The notes under the pieces: generated by a model
Told to the model about the DNA's origin: nothing
Seen by the model: only the letters and a program-made list of their open reading frames with translations
Databases searched by the model: none
In this document: one piece after another, positions 1 to 12,664 of the stretch
Layout of the letters: each line of letters starts with the position of its first letter
Numbering within the stretch: position 1 is the stretch's first letter
Made by a program: the position numbers and the translations under genes
NCBI GenBank assembly: GCA_021014325.1
Contig: CM037472.1
Coordinates: forward strand, 26,828,039 to 26,892,038
Reading direction: 5' to 3'
Length of the DNA stretch: 64,000 nucleotides
Source of the DNA: Plazaster borealis
Lineage: Eukaryota > Echinodermata > Asteroidea > Forcipulatida > Labidiasteridae

Positions 1-224
1 ACTTTTCCACCCCCCCCCCCACCAACCATCCGTGGCAACATAAAAATACTATTTACTCAGGTTTTGCACTCTGAAAATATATCCAAGTTGGTTATTCAGG
101 AAGGACCCCAAGCCCATGACATCCGGCTTTCTCATGTCACAAGAGCTTATCAAGTGAAGTGAATAATTAGAGGCTGAGTATGTCTTGGATCATCTTCCTT
201 TCCTCCAAAAAGGAATGGATGTGA

Positions 225-895
225 AAATTAAAGCTGCTCTCATTCTAACACTGGTCAGTGTGCCTGTCTGCTCTTGCACAGCAAAGGTCATTGGTTCGAA
301 ACCCACCCTAGTGATATTCCTGAGGATTTTGTTCACAGGACTCGGGGAAAATCCCAAGTATAAGTTCAAAAACCAAATAATATTCTTTTTCCCTAATGCA
401 AATTAACATATAATATTGCGGTACCCATTGCTAAAAATATACATGTAGGATTCAAACTGCCTCTAGCCAAGGGACTAGCTTGTGGTCTAGTGGTAAGACA
501 TCTGCTCTAGCATGGCAAAGGCATGGGTTCGAATCCCACTCGAGCCATATGGCTGTGGATTTTTTTCACAGGACGCAGGAAAATACAGAGTATACAGTGC
601 ATAATACACATGTATCTGTACTATAAGTTCAAATAATATTCTTTATCCCCAATGCGAAATTGACATACTGTAAATTATAACATTGCGGTACCCGCTGCTA
701 AAAATATAGGATTCGTTCAAACTACCTTCAGCCACAGGGCTAGCTTGTGGTCTAGTGGTAAGACATCTCCTCTAGCATGGCAAAGGTCATGGGTTTGAAT
801 ACCTAGATGGATTTTCTTTCACAGGACTCGGGAAAGTACTGAGTACACAGTGCTTATAAAAATGCATATCGTTGTAAAGGCAAAAATCAAATAAT
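225..895 (+). repeat. Three tandem copies of a tRNA-derived SINE
   Basis: Unit of about 230-265 bases. Copy 2 (about 476-735) has a tRNA-like head TGTGGTCTAGTGGTAAGAC (481-499, box A) and GGGTTCGAATCCC (525-537, box B). Copy 3 (about 736-895) has a mutated box B. Copy 1 (about 225-475) has a damaged box A. The bodies share a CACAGGACTCGGG-like segment, and copies 1 and 2 also share AATATTCTTT...TTGCGGTACCC. Confidence 0.85.
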
Positions 896-1481
896 GAGCT
901 CTCAGCGTTAATTTTTCTTTACAGCCAGCTGCTTTTGTGTAAATTTAGTGTATGTTTGTAAATGTTCAGTAAAGACCATCATATGAAATTTAGCGTTTTT
1001 CATTCTTTTCTTTTTCCAAGCAATGTCCAATTAGGTAGAAATTTGTCACATTACATTTTGCACTGAAGGATCCACTTTCTGTGGTTTTAGTTGTTGCTGT
1101 TTTTAATCAACAACTTTGACAATCTATCATACTTTTGATTATAAAAGGACAGATCAAAAATAAGTGCATTATGTACATACTCCTACCATACAGTTTTATG
1201 TACATAAAAGGTGTTAGAAAAGTAAAAAAGCTTTCACACATTTCTATATATTGTATTGACCACCTCTGGTGAAAACTTCACAAGGTGGATTCTGACAACA
1301 ATTGCTCAGCTGAGTGCAATATATATAAATAACACCTTCACACCATAAGCCTTATCCAATTGGAAATCGTTTTATGTTAATTACAAAGGCTGCTATCATT
1401 TATTTAAATAAAGTCAAGAAAAACTGAAATGAAAATGAGTACACTGTTAAATAATAGTGTACTTAGTTCATTTGGTTTCAG

Positions 1482-1735
1482 TTCATTAATTCTGGTTGTG
1501 AAGCCAAGGATTCTCAGAAAAGCGAACTTAATCACTACACTAGCCAAGAACCCCACGGAAAGAAGACAAGGAAGGAAGTTTCGGTTTTAGATGTAGGAGG
1601 AAAAGCCAAGAATTATTCCAAGGTAAAATCCGCACAATTAAGTAGGGACTGAAAACCCAATCATCAAAGTGCCCCCGGCGGGATTCGAACCGAGGTCCTA
1701 GAGGGAAAAGGTGAGAAAAGATACCAATACCCCAA
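1482..1735 (-). repeat. tRNA-derived SINE family A, minus orientation
   Basis: On the minus strand it has a tRNA-like head with GGTTCGAATCCC, then GGTTTTCAGTCCCTAC and a body ending in CCAGAAT. The same family occurs at 46613-46865 (minus), 53415-53640 (plus) and 39590-39715 (plus, partial). Confidence 0.8.
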
Positions 1736-2484
1736 CCCCATACATTACCAAACAGGAGTCCATTTGGACATGCTAATCATTGTAATTTGTTTTAAAGAAA
1801 GAAAAAAACCATCAGATAGGGGTCTAGATTTGGTATTTGCTTTAAACAAAAACAAAAACACAACATGGCGACATCTCCATTAGACCCCTTGCACGTGACG
1901 TCACAAGACCCAAACAGCACCCGTAGGGACTGAAAACCCAATCATCAAAGTGCCCCCGGCGGGATTCGAACCGAGGTCCTAGAGGGAAAAGGTGAGAAAA
2001 GATACCAATACCCCAACCCCATACATTACCAAACAGGAGTCTATTTGGACATGCTTATCATTGTAATTTGTTTTAAAGAAAGAAAAAAACCATCAGATAG
2101 GGGTCTAGATTTGGTATTTGCTTTAAACAAAAACAAAAACACAACATGGCGACATCTCCATTAGACCCCTTGCACGTGACGTCACAAGACCCAAACAGCA
2201 CCCGTAGGGACTGAAAACCCAATCATCAAAGTGCCCCCGGCGGGATTCGAACCGAGGTCCTAGAGGGAAAAGGTGAGAAAAGATACCAATACCCCAACCC
2301 CATACATTACCAAACAGGAGTCTATTTGGACATGCTTATCATTGTAATTTGTTTTAAAGAAAGAAAAAAAACATCAGATAGGGGTCTAGATTTGGTATTT
2401 GCATTAAACAAAAACAAAAACGCAACATGGCGACATCTCCATTAGACCCCTTGCACGTGACGTCACAAGACCCAAACAGCACCC
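1642..2484. repeat. 281-bp unit repeated three times in tandem
   Basis: Copies start at 1642, 1923 and 2204, an exact 281-base period, and differ at only a few positions. Each unit holds the tRNA-like head of SINE family A (minus), a unique middle, and a GC-rich segment with CACGTGACGTCAC, in which an E-box core overlaps a CRE-like site. Confidence 0.93.
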
Positions 2485-3809
2485 TCATCAACATAAATAA
2501 AGACCTATCATTGGCTGAGATTTGTGTGCGTCGTGTACACGCATGCACACTTCCATTGTTTGACCTCAGCAATGGCAGCCAATGCAAGGGGTGTATTAAT
2601 GGTGGTATTAATCCATGGTGTTATTGTACATGTACATGTATATAGGTCACATTGTACATGTTTGTACTTTTAGTTTTGGTTTCATAATCAAAAGTCCACC
2701 TGTACATAATGTTCTTGTTTCGAATCTACTATGTTTGGAAAGAATACTTTATGTTTCCTTTATAATTCCTAGAACCTTCAAAATATTTGAAATGTTTATA
2801 ATTTTATTTCAAAATAACATCAGTCAAAAATGGCATCACCACTGTAATATGTTTATAACTTTCTCCATCGTCATTCAATGTTTATATCTTGTTTGAATTC
2901 TAATTCACAGCATTGAGGGTTTACAAGTTTCGGTTGAGTTTTTTGAGGATTAGTGAATTACTTACAGAATCTAAAAGGTTAAGAATTTAAGCTCAATAAA
3001 CACATTATGTACAAAGTGCACACTATTTACAATTATGGAGGTATACTCAATTTACTTTTATCCGTAACACAAGTTTTCCCCCGATGAACATTTTTGTAAA
3101 GATTCTCTTCAAAGAACTATACAGTTTTTCATTCCCCAAAAGAGGGCGCTGTTCACATTCAACAATTGAAATCCCCCACAAAATACACACAAACACGCCT
3201 TAATACTTAATAGCTACCACCATCAAAGAGGTTTTAGATTGCAAATCATTGTTGGCCGGTTTGACCTTGGAAAGTCAAAAATTTAATCAAAAAATTCATT
3301 GTAACTTTTTCCATCGTCATTCAAATTTTTGCCAACATTAAGTGCAAACTGCTATCAATCAGGGACAACTTTTCTATCTACACACTTTAAAGATTGAATG
3401 AAACGAAAGCCTTAATTTTTTTTAAAGAACTGTCAAGTTACATTTGATCCAGAATCCTTCATAATTAACACCACCAGTACAATGTTTTGGCCTGACCTTA
3501 AGTGTCCACTGAGTTAGTAAAATTTGGCACAAATACATGTACAGTGTGTTGCACCATGCACTCAGCATGGTTCCCCAAGAACACAACAGAACATGGTGCT
3601 TTCTGGCTGTTGGCACTGGAAAGGGGGAGCACTTACCACCAGTACATGTACATTTCTTCCATGGAAGAAGTGAAGTAATTAATGTGTATGGTCTCAAGAT
3701 TGTGTTCTTTTATCTCTCCAATCAAAAGTCCTTGTGTTCCTCTTTAAGAAGCCATTTTAAGAAGTCTTTTTCTTAAAAATAAAAACAAAATAAAACTAGA
3801 ACAGCAGAA
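2485..3809. other. No gene or clear repeat seen
   Basis: AT-rich non-coding sequence. Open frames are short and without recognisable protein character. It includes TGTACATG-rich runs near 2625-2660 and 3535-3545. Confidence 0.5.
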
Positions 3810-4915
3810 GCTGCCATGGCGAGCTGCCGAACGCTCGATAGAGAAACAATGAATAATATAGAAAAACAATCATTTGATCAACTGATGCTCAAAGAGGTGG
3901 GGACAATTAACAAGTATGTAGTTGACCATTGCCTACTTGGTTTGAAATGTGGGAAAGAGGCAAAAATTTTAACAAAAAGTCTCAATGCGGATGGCCGGAC
4001 AGAAGCTGTTTAATTTCCAGAGGGTAATAATGTACCCTGAAAACTTAAACATTTTTTTTTAAACAATTTCCATTTGTTTGCACAATGTTGATCCAACCAC
4101 ATTTTGGCTGTAAGACAAATGAACTGCAATTGGGAGTAAAAACAATTATTTCACACAACAAACTATCTAACACCATGAGGCAAAAACTTTAACAAAAAGT
4201 CTTGATGCGGATGGTCGGACAGAAGCTGTTTAATTTCCTGAGGGTAATAATGTACCCTGAAAACTTTAACATTTTTTTTTAAACAATTTCCATTTGCACA
4301 ATGTTGATCCAACCACATTTTGGCTGTAAGACAAATGAACTGCAATTGAGAGTAAAAACAATTATTTCACACAACAAACTATCTAACACCATGAGGCAAA
4401 AACTTTAACAAAAAGTCTTGATGCGGATGGCCGGACAGAAGCTGTTTAATTTCCAGAGGGGAATAATGTACCCTGAAAACTTTAACATTTTTTTAAAAAA
4501 CATTTTCCATTTGCACACTGTGGATCCAACCACATTTTGGCTGTAAGACAAATGAACTGCAATTGAGAGTGAAAACAATTATTTTACACAACAAACTATC
4601 TAACACCATGAGGCAAAAACTTTAACAAAAAGTCTAAAATGCGGATGGCCGGACAGAAGCTGTTTAATTTCCAGAGGGTAATAATGAACCCTGAAAACTT
4701 TAATATATTTAAACAATAGAAAAACTTGACCACAATTTCCATTTTCACCCAGTGAATCTATTCACACAAAAACAATTACATTATCACAACAAATTATCTA
4801 AGGCAAAAACTTTAACAAAAAGTCTCAATGCGGACGGACGGACGGACGGACGAACGGTCTACGGACAGACAAAATCGGTATTACATAGGCTCGCATTCTG
4901 CTAAAGCAGCTCGCC
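3810..4915. mobile_element. Non-autonomous element with inverted ends and five internal tandem repeats
   Basis: The ends carry the 11-base inverted motif TGGCGAGCTGC (about 3816-3826 and the complement near 4902-4912). The interior has five copies of a unit beginning GGCAAAAA(C/T)TTTAACAAAAAG, at 3959, 4179, 4394, 4612 and 4802, spaced 220, 215, 218 and 190 bases. The last unit expands into (GGAC)n. The 65-residue open frame at 3816-4013 lies across the left end and looks incidental. Confidence 0.7.
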
Positions 4916-5265
4916 AAAAATGTAGCGAGGCCTCATCATGTGGCCAACCTCATTCATATCAATCCAGACTACTAAACAAATGATTGTAATGATTTATGAA
5001 AATAAATGATTGCAATGATTACAATGATTCTTATCCCGTAAAATCTTGTTGTGTCCATCTTGAGTCATCTACCTAAATGAATATGATACATCGTATTACA
5101 CATGCTTTCAAGCCTAGCCTGTAATGTAGACAAATTGAATTACCCGTCCTGTCCCCATTCCTAAATAAAATCTGTGTCTCATGATTCCTCTAAACAGTGA
5201 TTACTCAAACAATCACAACGAAAGCAATTTGCTGCATTAATACAACTTATGTGTCTCATATTTTA

Positions 5266-5625
5266 TTTAAAGGCACTGGACACGTATGGTAATTACTCAA
5301 AATATATATTAGCATAAAAACTTACTTGGTAACGAGCAATGGAGAGCTGTTGATAGTATAAAACATTGTGAAAAACAACTCCCTCTGAAGTAATGTAGTT
5401 TTTGAGAAAGAGGTAATTTCTCACTAAAATATTTGAATCTGAGAAAGACTTCAGGCCTGAAGCCATTTGTGCAACAAGGGTGTTTTTTCTTTCATTATTT
5501 TCTTGCGACTTCGATGACCAATTGAGCCCAAATTTTCACAGGTTTGTTATTTTATACATGTTGGGATACACCAAGTGAGAATACTGGTCTCTGACAATTA
5601 CCAAAAGTATACACTACCTTTAAAG
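5266..5625 (+). mobile_element. MITE family 1 copy (TTTAAAGGCACTGGACAC ends)
   Basis: About 360 bases with imperfect terminal inverted repeats: TTTAAAGGCACTGGACACG at the left and ...CACTACCTTTAAA at the right. The same sequence recurs at 18372-18746 and 19398-19771, and as a partial at about 42640-42860. Confidence 0.85.
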
Positions 5626-7057
5626 CAATGGCAATATATTTGATTAAAAGAAAGGGATCGGTATGCTTTACCAGCGAGGCGTGTGATCATGTGACTCACA
5701 ATGGTCACGGTGGGGCATCTTGGCTATTAGAGTCAATGCCGAGATTGAATCCCGCAAAACAAATAGCAGTCAATTTCAAGATGAGTTAGCCATGAGCCAT
5801 GACATAGTCTAGCATCATGTAAATTATGCACATTTTGTATTCACTGCACATTGCTCACTGAGTGTAACAGAGACCAATAGTCTGAAGTCTGATGCTTCAA
5901 GTTGCACTCTTGCCATTGATTTGACGAGCTTTTTGTTGTGCATCTGCACATAGCAGTCCATGGATTTTAAAGTCATGGATACAGCCATATTTGTATTCTG
6001 TCCATTAAGTGCCCCCAAACATGTATCGCAAAGATTTTATTTTGTTACTGTACCAAGTTATGTTATTGTTATTGATGGAAACTCAGCCTCTCAAAGAAAA
6101 GTGTGTTTTGTCTACAACAATTTTTTTCTTTTTAGGGGTAAAAAGTGGTAAAAAGGTCAAGTTTGAGTTGTGATCTTTCCTCTTTTAACTTAATGAAAAT
6201 AACAAGTAAGCTGGAACTCAAGGATGTTAAGTGGTTTGGGTTTTTTTAAAGATAGAGTGAGATTTTTTTGTTTACCAATGTCATGCCAATGCCAAACACT
6301 AAATGTAAAAGAGCTGTTTCACCGAGAGTGACTACAGCAAAATCACAATCATCCTTTAAGCCTAAAAAGCAGATTCATGTAGTTCCAAAGTGAGTCCAGT
6401 GTTTCACAGAGGTTTCTATTGTTGTCGACCAAAGACAGAAAAGAAAATGAAAGGATAGGAGTTGCATCTTTAATCATTGACTGGAAAATGGTAAAGCACA
6501 CCTTGGTGCCAGGGCTGCTTGGTGCGCCTGCCGCCAGACAATGAAAGTGACAGGTGAACTTTTAAGGGAATGTTCTCCCGAGGAGAAGAATGAGTCAGGG
6601 ATCAAAGGAGAGATGGGGAGGAGAGGCAAAGGGGGTTCAAGAAAATGCAAAGAAAAGGCATTGAACACTATAATACTAGTGAAGATGTTGTATCGCACAA
6701 TACTGCACACTTATGTAGAAAGATTCTCATTTGCAATGTGCAGTCAAATGGCACGTTGTAATAATTTTCTGACATACAAAATCAAATCAAATAGCTTTGT
6801 TTACACAGTATGCCCTATTACATGAAGTCCACTAACACATACCGTACAAAAACGGATCTGATACTTGTGAGGGCAGGGCAGGGCAGTTTTTAGTAAAGGG
6901 CACCTCAATGAGGGACATCTGTACTTGACTGGACTGAAACATTTCAAAGGGCACCAAGGCAATGACCAAGGGGCATGGAGGCAATTGCCTGTAATGCCTC
7001 CATGAAGTATGTGTACGTGTATCAGGCTTGCAAAAGTTGATGCTTTTCTCACAACAT
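5626..7057. other. No gene seen; degraded repeat near the right end
   Basis: No exon recognised. 6870-7035 resembles the hAT-type MITE family seen intact at 47162-47327 (AGGGCACCTCAATGAGGGA, then GGCACCAAGGCAATGACC). Confidence 0.45.
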
Positions 7058-7058
7058 A

Positions 7059-7519
7059 AACTGCTCACAAAAAGTTTGGAAACTTTTTTAATCGAGTATG
7101 TTTTTATTATTTATTACTCTCTTTGTATATGTTATATATCAATGCAAAGCTGAAGTGTTCCTCTTTAAAATGATACCACATTTGCAATGATTACATGTTA
7201 CTGAACTTGGCTACATGAATGACAATGAGGCAAAGTCACAAATCAAATGTGCCAAAATTACCGCTTGTTTGAATTACAGTGTCAATTTGTTTGTTCACAC
7301 AGTAACACAAAATTGCTAATTTTGGCACATTTGATTTGTGACTTTGTCTCATTTTCATTAATGTGGCCAAGTCCAGCAACATGTCATCATTGCACATTTG
7401 GTATCATTTTAAAGAAGAACACTTCAGCTTTCTATTGATATGCAACATAATACAAGAGGGTAATAAATAATAAAAATATACATGATTAAAAAAAGTTTCC
7501 TAACTTTTTGTGAGCAGTT
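7059..7519. mobile_element. Tc1/mariner-type palindromic element with TA target duplication
   Basis: 461 bases forming a near-complete palindrome: left end AACTGCTCACAAAAAGTTTG, right end the complement, arms of about 200 bases and a spacer of about 56 bases near 7262-7317. Both ends are flanked by TA (7057-7058 and 7520-7521), the Tc1/mariner target site. No transposase ORF is present, so it is non-autonomous. Confidence 0.88.
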
Positions 7520-10500
7520 TAGATGACCCTATTTCACTGGATGCATCAGAGCCATGATTTCAGATTTAGGATAATTTCTATGCTGAGGTTCTTCATGCTC
7601 TGATATATATATATAAGATGCATTCATGTTAAATTTGTTAATTGACATTTTGTACATGTCTGTAAGCATGTCTACCCATTGAAACTGAGGACTTTAACCA
7701 AAAGGATCTGGGTGTTTTGACAGAGCGAGGACTTCCTCGTTTTCATTCATATATGTACAAGACCAATGGAGATGTCACTTATATAAAATTAAGTCCAAAA
7801 CAATGGGAGAACAAAGAGAAGTCCTCAATTTACCGGACGACAAACTTGTCTGTGTGTGTAATTGAATAATTTATGGAACCTTCATGAACTATGGGTGAGG
7901 CTTCCTTCCTGCTGGTTATGTACTTGTGCAAATTTAGATGATGTGTGTTGACCTGGAAATTAAGTCACATGGCATCCATACATTTGTAAAAAATTCCACA
8001 CTTTTTCAGGGTTTGGCTTTGATGACCAGATTGCAAACACAACACAGTTTGTTTTTCAGGACCCTGGTAAAATGGCGTAGAATAATTAAAAAGCCTTACA
8101 AGTCAGACAAACCATCGTTATTGATTTTAATACTGCATTTACAACTTTGTTGTTAGTGGGTAAACAAACCAATGTGTGAACATCAAACAAGTGACGTGTG
8201 CTGGTTTTGTTATGTTATCTTCAATAACAAATGTTTTTCCTTATTATTTTTTCCTCATTTCGGTTTTTGTTTTAAGTAACTAAAAGTTGATAATTTTCAA
8301 GAGCAATTCCAAACATCCCCTGACAATGCCATTTATTTCAAACACTTTGGAAAATGAGACACAATCCCAATGTGAAACGTTTTTTAATAATCATGACTGT
8401 GTTATTAAGAGGCAAAACCAGTGATCCATTTCCTATTCGAGTGAAACATTAATAAATTTGAAGAGGCTAACTTACACGTATGTAATTTTGAGTGCGTGAT
8501 TTCTTTTTTAATTGTTTAGAAAGTTTACTTTATGACCAGCCATCCTGAGAAAAGCTTGAAATGCTCTCACCTTTGAGAAAATGATGACAGATTACATACA
8601 CATGACTACATGTTCAGGCATACACAATTAGTTTAAAGGAATTGCCTGCAAGGAAGAGCTTTTTTTTAAAAACTCTTTAGAGACCATAGCGGCCAGCAAC
8701 AGCTTGTACCAAAATGCCCATGCCATAGCAGCCGCTAACGGCTGCAAGATCTGACCTACTTCCACTCAAACAAAAAGGTAAGAGCAAAGGTCACGTCCTG
8801 AATTGACATTTTCCAATGTTTCCCATGTTAACATACATGTAGTATCTATGTTTCTAAAACAAAACCGAATGTCTGTTTCATATTTTTTTTCTTTTCCAGA
8901 CACTTTTACAAGAAATAATTGTGTCAACAAATTCACAATATTAGCCATGTCTGGTCGTACGGTGATGATTATAGATATAAATTGTCTCTAAATGGTTAAA
9001 ATGACAATGCAACGAATTAAAAATGATTACCGTTTTAATACAATCTTCTGTCATAAACATGAGGCTGCTTTTATTACATTATTCATGCAATTCTTATGAA
9101 AAATTTCTTGAGAATGAGAGAATTAGAATGACCGTACTCTCAAAATCAGATGTTGGACCAGACCATTTGTGAAGAGGGAAAAAGGAAAAGGCTCTTTGGC
9201 TCTTTTGTAAACATCTGATGTCACACAGGTTACATTGTCTATACTTTTAATGAACACCAACTTAAAACAATTGCATTTTCTCCTCCATGGATGTTTTCCT
9301 TTAAGATGCAATGAATAAATTCCTGCAATGATAAGGCAGGGACTCCCAGTTTGTTTTAATTCACTTTAACCTTGGGCTTTCCAAGGAGCTATTTCACAGG
9401 ACAGCAAGATGATGATGCAGAATAGACGAATAGACGAATTGTTTACCTCAATTTTACATTTGCTTAGGAACTGATGTAGGTACAGACATTCCAAGTACCT
9501 TTTCATTTACAATTACAGTCTTTGACCCCTCCTCCAAAAACATAAATAATTTCAGTGGCACTGAAAAAGATATCGCTTAAGATTGCCACGTGATGTGTAT
9601 GTATAAAGACTAAAGTCTTCATGTACACATCTCCATTTGCCTCCGGGGATCTCATTATTTCAGCTGTATCTCTCTTGTCACTGGCCTGCAGTGGAGTGTC
9701 TACTAAATTCACACTTATCCCACAAGAACATCCTCCAAGGACAAAGCACATGTATACACTGCATAGAGAGCAAGGACCCATGCTGTTTGAATATTTTCTT
9801 TGATAAATTCAGCAGAGTTTTAGATGGAAAAGTAATTTCAAGCTTTGTATCTTCTGACCGGAAAGGTCATCATGTTGTTCCTTCTCAGAAACAATTGAGC
9901 ATGCTAAATTTGTATATAAAAAAAACCCATCCATCCCACTTATTTGATCAGATGCGTTCCTCCATGCATACAGAAAGTATTCATGTGGGGCCTATCTGTA
10001 TGCTCCATGTTGACAATCATCCATGTACAGCACATCCGCTTATCTTTGTCATTGTAGAGTTCAGTTGTGTTTCACAAGTTTAGTTAAATTGAATTTAATG
10101 TAAATGAAGGACGATAGTAACTTTCAGCAAGAGTCGTTTCAAGAAAAGGTTTAGGTCCTTATTGGATAAAATATGATGACATATACAAGACATGCCAACC
10201 TTGCATGTACATTTTTATGTACTCAGCATAAATTTGAAACAGGCCCAAATCATCAAGCCCAATTACACTTCTGATGGAAATGCCATCATCAAAGAAACAT
10301 ATGTTCGAATCCAAGCACTCTTACAATTTCAAATGGGCATGCATGTATCATAAAACATCTTGAAAGCATGCTCACAGTATTGAAATAAATGTTCACAGGT
10401 ACATGCAGGCATGATATTCTTCATATACTTTAGTCGGTTTCCGAATTGTTTGCCCTTGGGGAGAAAACAAGTTAATAAAAGGACTGAAAAGTATAATTAG

Positions 10501-11211
10501 AGCCTACATTATGTGTACATTGTACATGTAGGTCAGCCGTTGTACTTGATCAAATGTTCCTACTTTTTTTCCACGGACCAAATATCATGCATGTATGTAA
10601 GTTTAAATATGTACTGTTTTATAACTAGGTCATTTGATTTAATGGGGATTTGTTCTCTCTCGAAAATTCAATGTTGTACAGCTCACCATAAAACAGTATT
10701 CCACAGGTGATTTGTGTAATGGTAGAGTAAGGACCCTACCCTGTGGTGTAATGTAATTATCTCCATCACTGTTGATACTTGGCTTGAAATATTTCCTATT
10801 TTGTTTTCTACAGTCTGTCTACATGCACAATTGACCTATTCATCAGATGGGTGTCTGATTCTAGCAACTGTGTGTTACATAACAACTCTCCTGGTCTACT
10901 ACAAGTATTCACTGTTGAAGGTGACAGTCTCTTTGTAATAAAAGTCTCACTTGCCAGTCCCCAAGTATTTTGTTATTTTTCAGCTGGTTTTGTGAGAGAC
11001 AGAAAGTTCCCTGCATTTTTGAAATACCAATGTTTATCCCTTGTGTGTAACTGTGCTGTAAGCAAGGGTGTACTGTACATTTAAAGTAATGAATCAACTC
11101 TCAAGTACTGGGCACTAGACAATATTCACATCCCATCATTGGCATGAACGGTGTCCATGCCATTTTCTCCGATACCTGTGAACAATTTTGTAGAGTTGCT
11201 TAGCAATTTTC
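7520..11211. other. No gene seen
   Basis: AT-rich, non-coding in appearance. 10528-10605 shares a segment with 63254-63325 (GTCAGCC...TTGT...CCTACTTTTTTTCCA...ATATCATGC), an unnamed dispersed repeat. A 148-codon open frame at 9637-10083 shows no family resemblance. Confidence 0.4.
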
Positions 11212-11378
11212 AGGCTTGATCTTTCACAGTGGCGAGGGAGGCAAATGCCTGCATGCCCCTGGTCATTGCCTTGGTGACCCTTAAAGTTAGTGCCTAGTAG
11301 AAATTTAACTTTCCCCCATACAGGTACCCTTTACCCTAGGAAAACTGCCTTGCCCTTCAACTATGAAGCATCAGGCCT
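11212..11378. mobile_element. hAT-type MITE copy (AGGCYTGAT ends)
   Basis: Begins AGGCTTGAT and ends ATCAGGCCT; the interior has GCATGCCCCTGGTCATTGCC and GGTGACCCTT as in other copies (reverse orientation to 47162-47327). The 8-base flanks do not match, so the target duplication has decayed. Confidence 0.65.
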
Positions 11379-11504
11379 GAGTTGGCTCTAGCAAAAACAA
11401 AGCAACGTCTAGTTACACAGTATAAATTATTGTATAAATCTATAGTACTTGGGCAGGGTCCTGCTTAGCATTATTTGTTTCTGTTAGCAGACAGCTCTAT
11501 GAAA

Positions 11505-11700
11505 ACATTTCAATTCAATTCAATTTTGTATTAACTTTGTTAACAAAGTACATGCAGTTTTAAAAACATTAAACGACACACATAGGCCTTTAGGCCTATA
11601 CTTACAATAAAAAGCAGGGATAGTAACACAATAAAAACCTACAACTGATATTAAAAATAAAACGCTTAAATTCAGACTACAGACATACACAAGTCCACCT
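11505..11700 (-). repeat. Probable 3' end of a non-LTR retroelement with TTGAA-type tail
   Basis: Read on the minus strand, a segment ends in repeated TTGAATTGAATTGAA, typical of 3' tails of some LINEs. No ORF is left. Confidence 0.35.
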
Positions 11701-11815
11701 CCCCTTCCGAAGTTAAAAACTTCTCCTGTAATCTATGTTAAACATTCAAATTGCACTGGGTAAAAAGGAAAACTGATGGCGGTTAGTCCGCAAATTGTGC
11801 TTGTAAGATTCTCCC

Positions 11816-11862
11816 TGTCCTACTAAACAAACAGGGCAGGGAGAATCATCCCCATCATTTTA
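11816..11862. repeat. Short inverted repeat
   Basis: GATTCTCCCTG and its complement CAGGGAGAATC lie about 20 bases apart, forming an 11-13 bp stem. Confidence 0.5.
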
Positions 11863-12664
11863 GGCCAAAGCTTACTTTAAGTTTAGGCCCCATGTACATG
11901 TAGATGCTAGTACACAAACATTCAAAAGTAAACATGTCTTTTTTCCTAATAAAAATGATTAATTTCCTAATACAAATGATTAATTTCCTTTGTTTCAACT
12001 TAGATTAGAACAAGCAATAGGCCTTACAAGGTAAACAGTTTATGATTTTGTAACATGAGGAGGAGATTCTCCAGACTATACTCTAATGAATAATCTGTCC
12101 AAACCCTTCAGAGTTAGACAAGTACCTGAATGATTCAACAATGTACAAATGAGATTCTGTACCTACCATAGGTTTGCAAACGACCTCCCATGGGAGTAAG
12201 TGGGTCAGAGAATGACTTTAAAGCGTGACACATGGGCGGTAATTTGTACTTATTCTCCCCATGGTGATTCCAAATATGGGTACACATATTTTATGATTGG
12301 TACATTTTTTTATTGATGAAATATTCCTACAAACTGAATCAAACATCAACTTCAGGAAGGAAAATAATTTCAAAGTTGGCAAAAGCATTTGTCAATCTTT
12401 GAATAGCAATCAAGGAAATCTATTCCTTCCTCAATGGTCTTACATGCTGTAAATCATTAAAAAATTGATGAGAAATTGATGTAATCGTACAGTATCACTC
12501 AATTCCATGGATCCGTTTTCCGTAAAATTAAGTGCATTGTTTGGTAAGTATTTTCATTTTAGAGGATTACACACAACGCATGAAGAACACATGGATTTCC
12601 GGCCTCATTGTTTAACTTAAAGCATGGAACTATTACAACGATTACGATCAACGTGCGTAATTAA

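Noticed and set aside
3816..4013. 65-codon frame at the left end of the repeat-bearing element
   Set aside because: It runs across the terminal repeat into the first tandem unit and has no recognisable domain.
9637..10083. 148-codon open frame, the longest outside supported genes on the plus strand
   Set aside because: No family resemblance, His/Ser/Cys-rich chance-like composition, no convincing splice sites, and another frame is open on the opposite strand.
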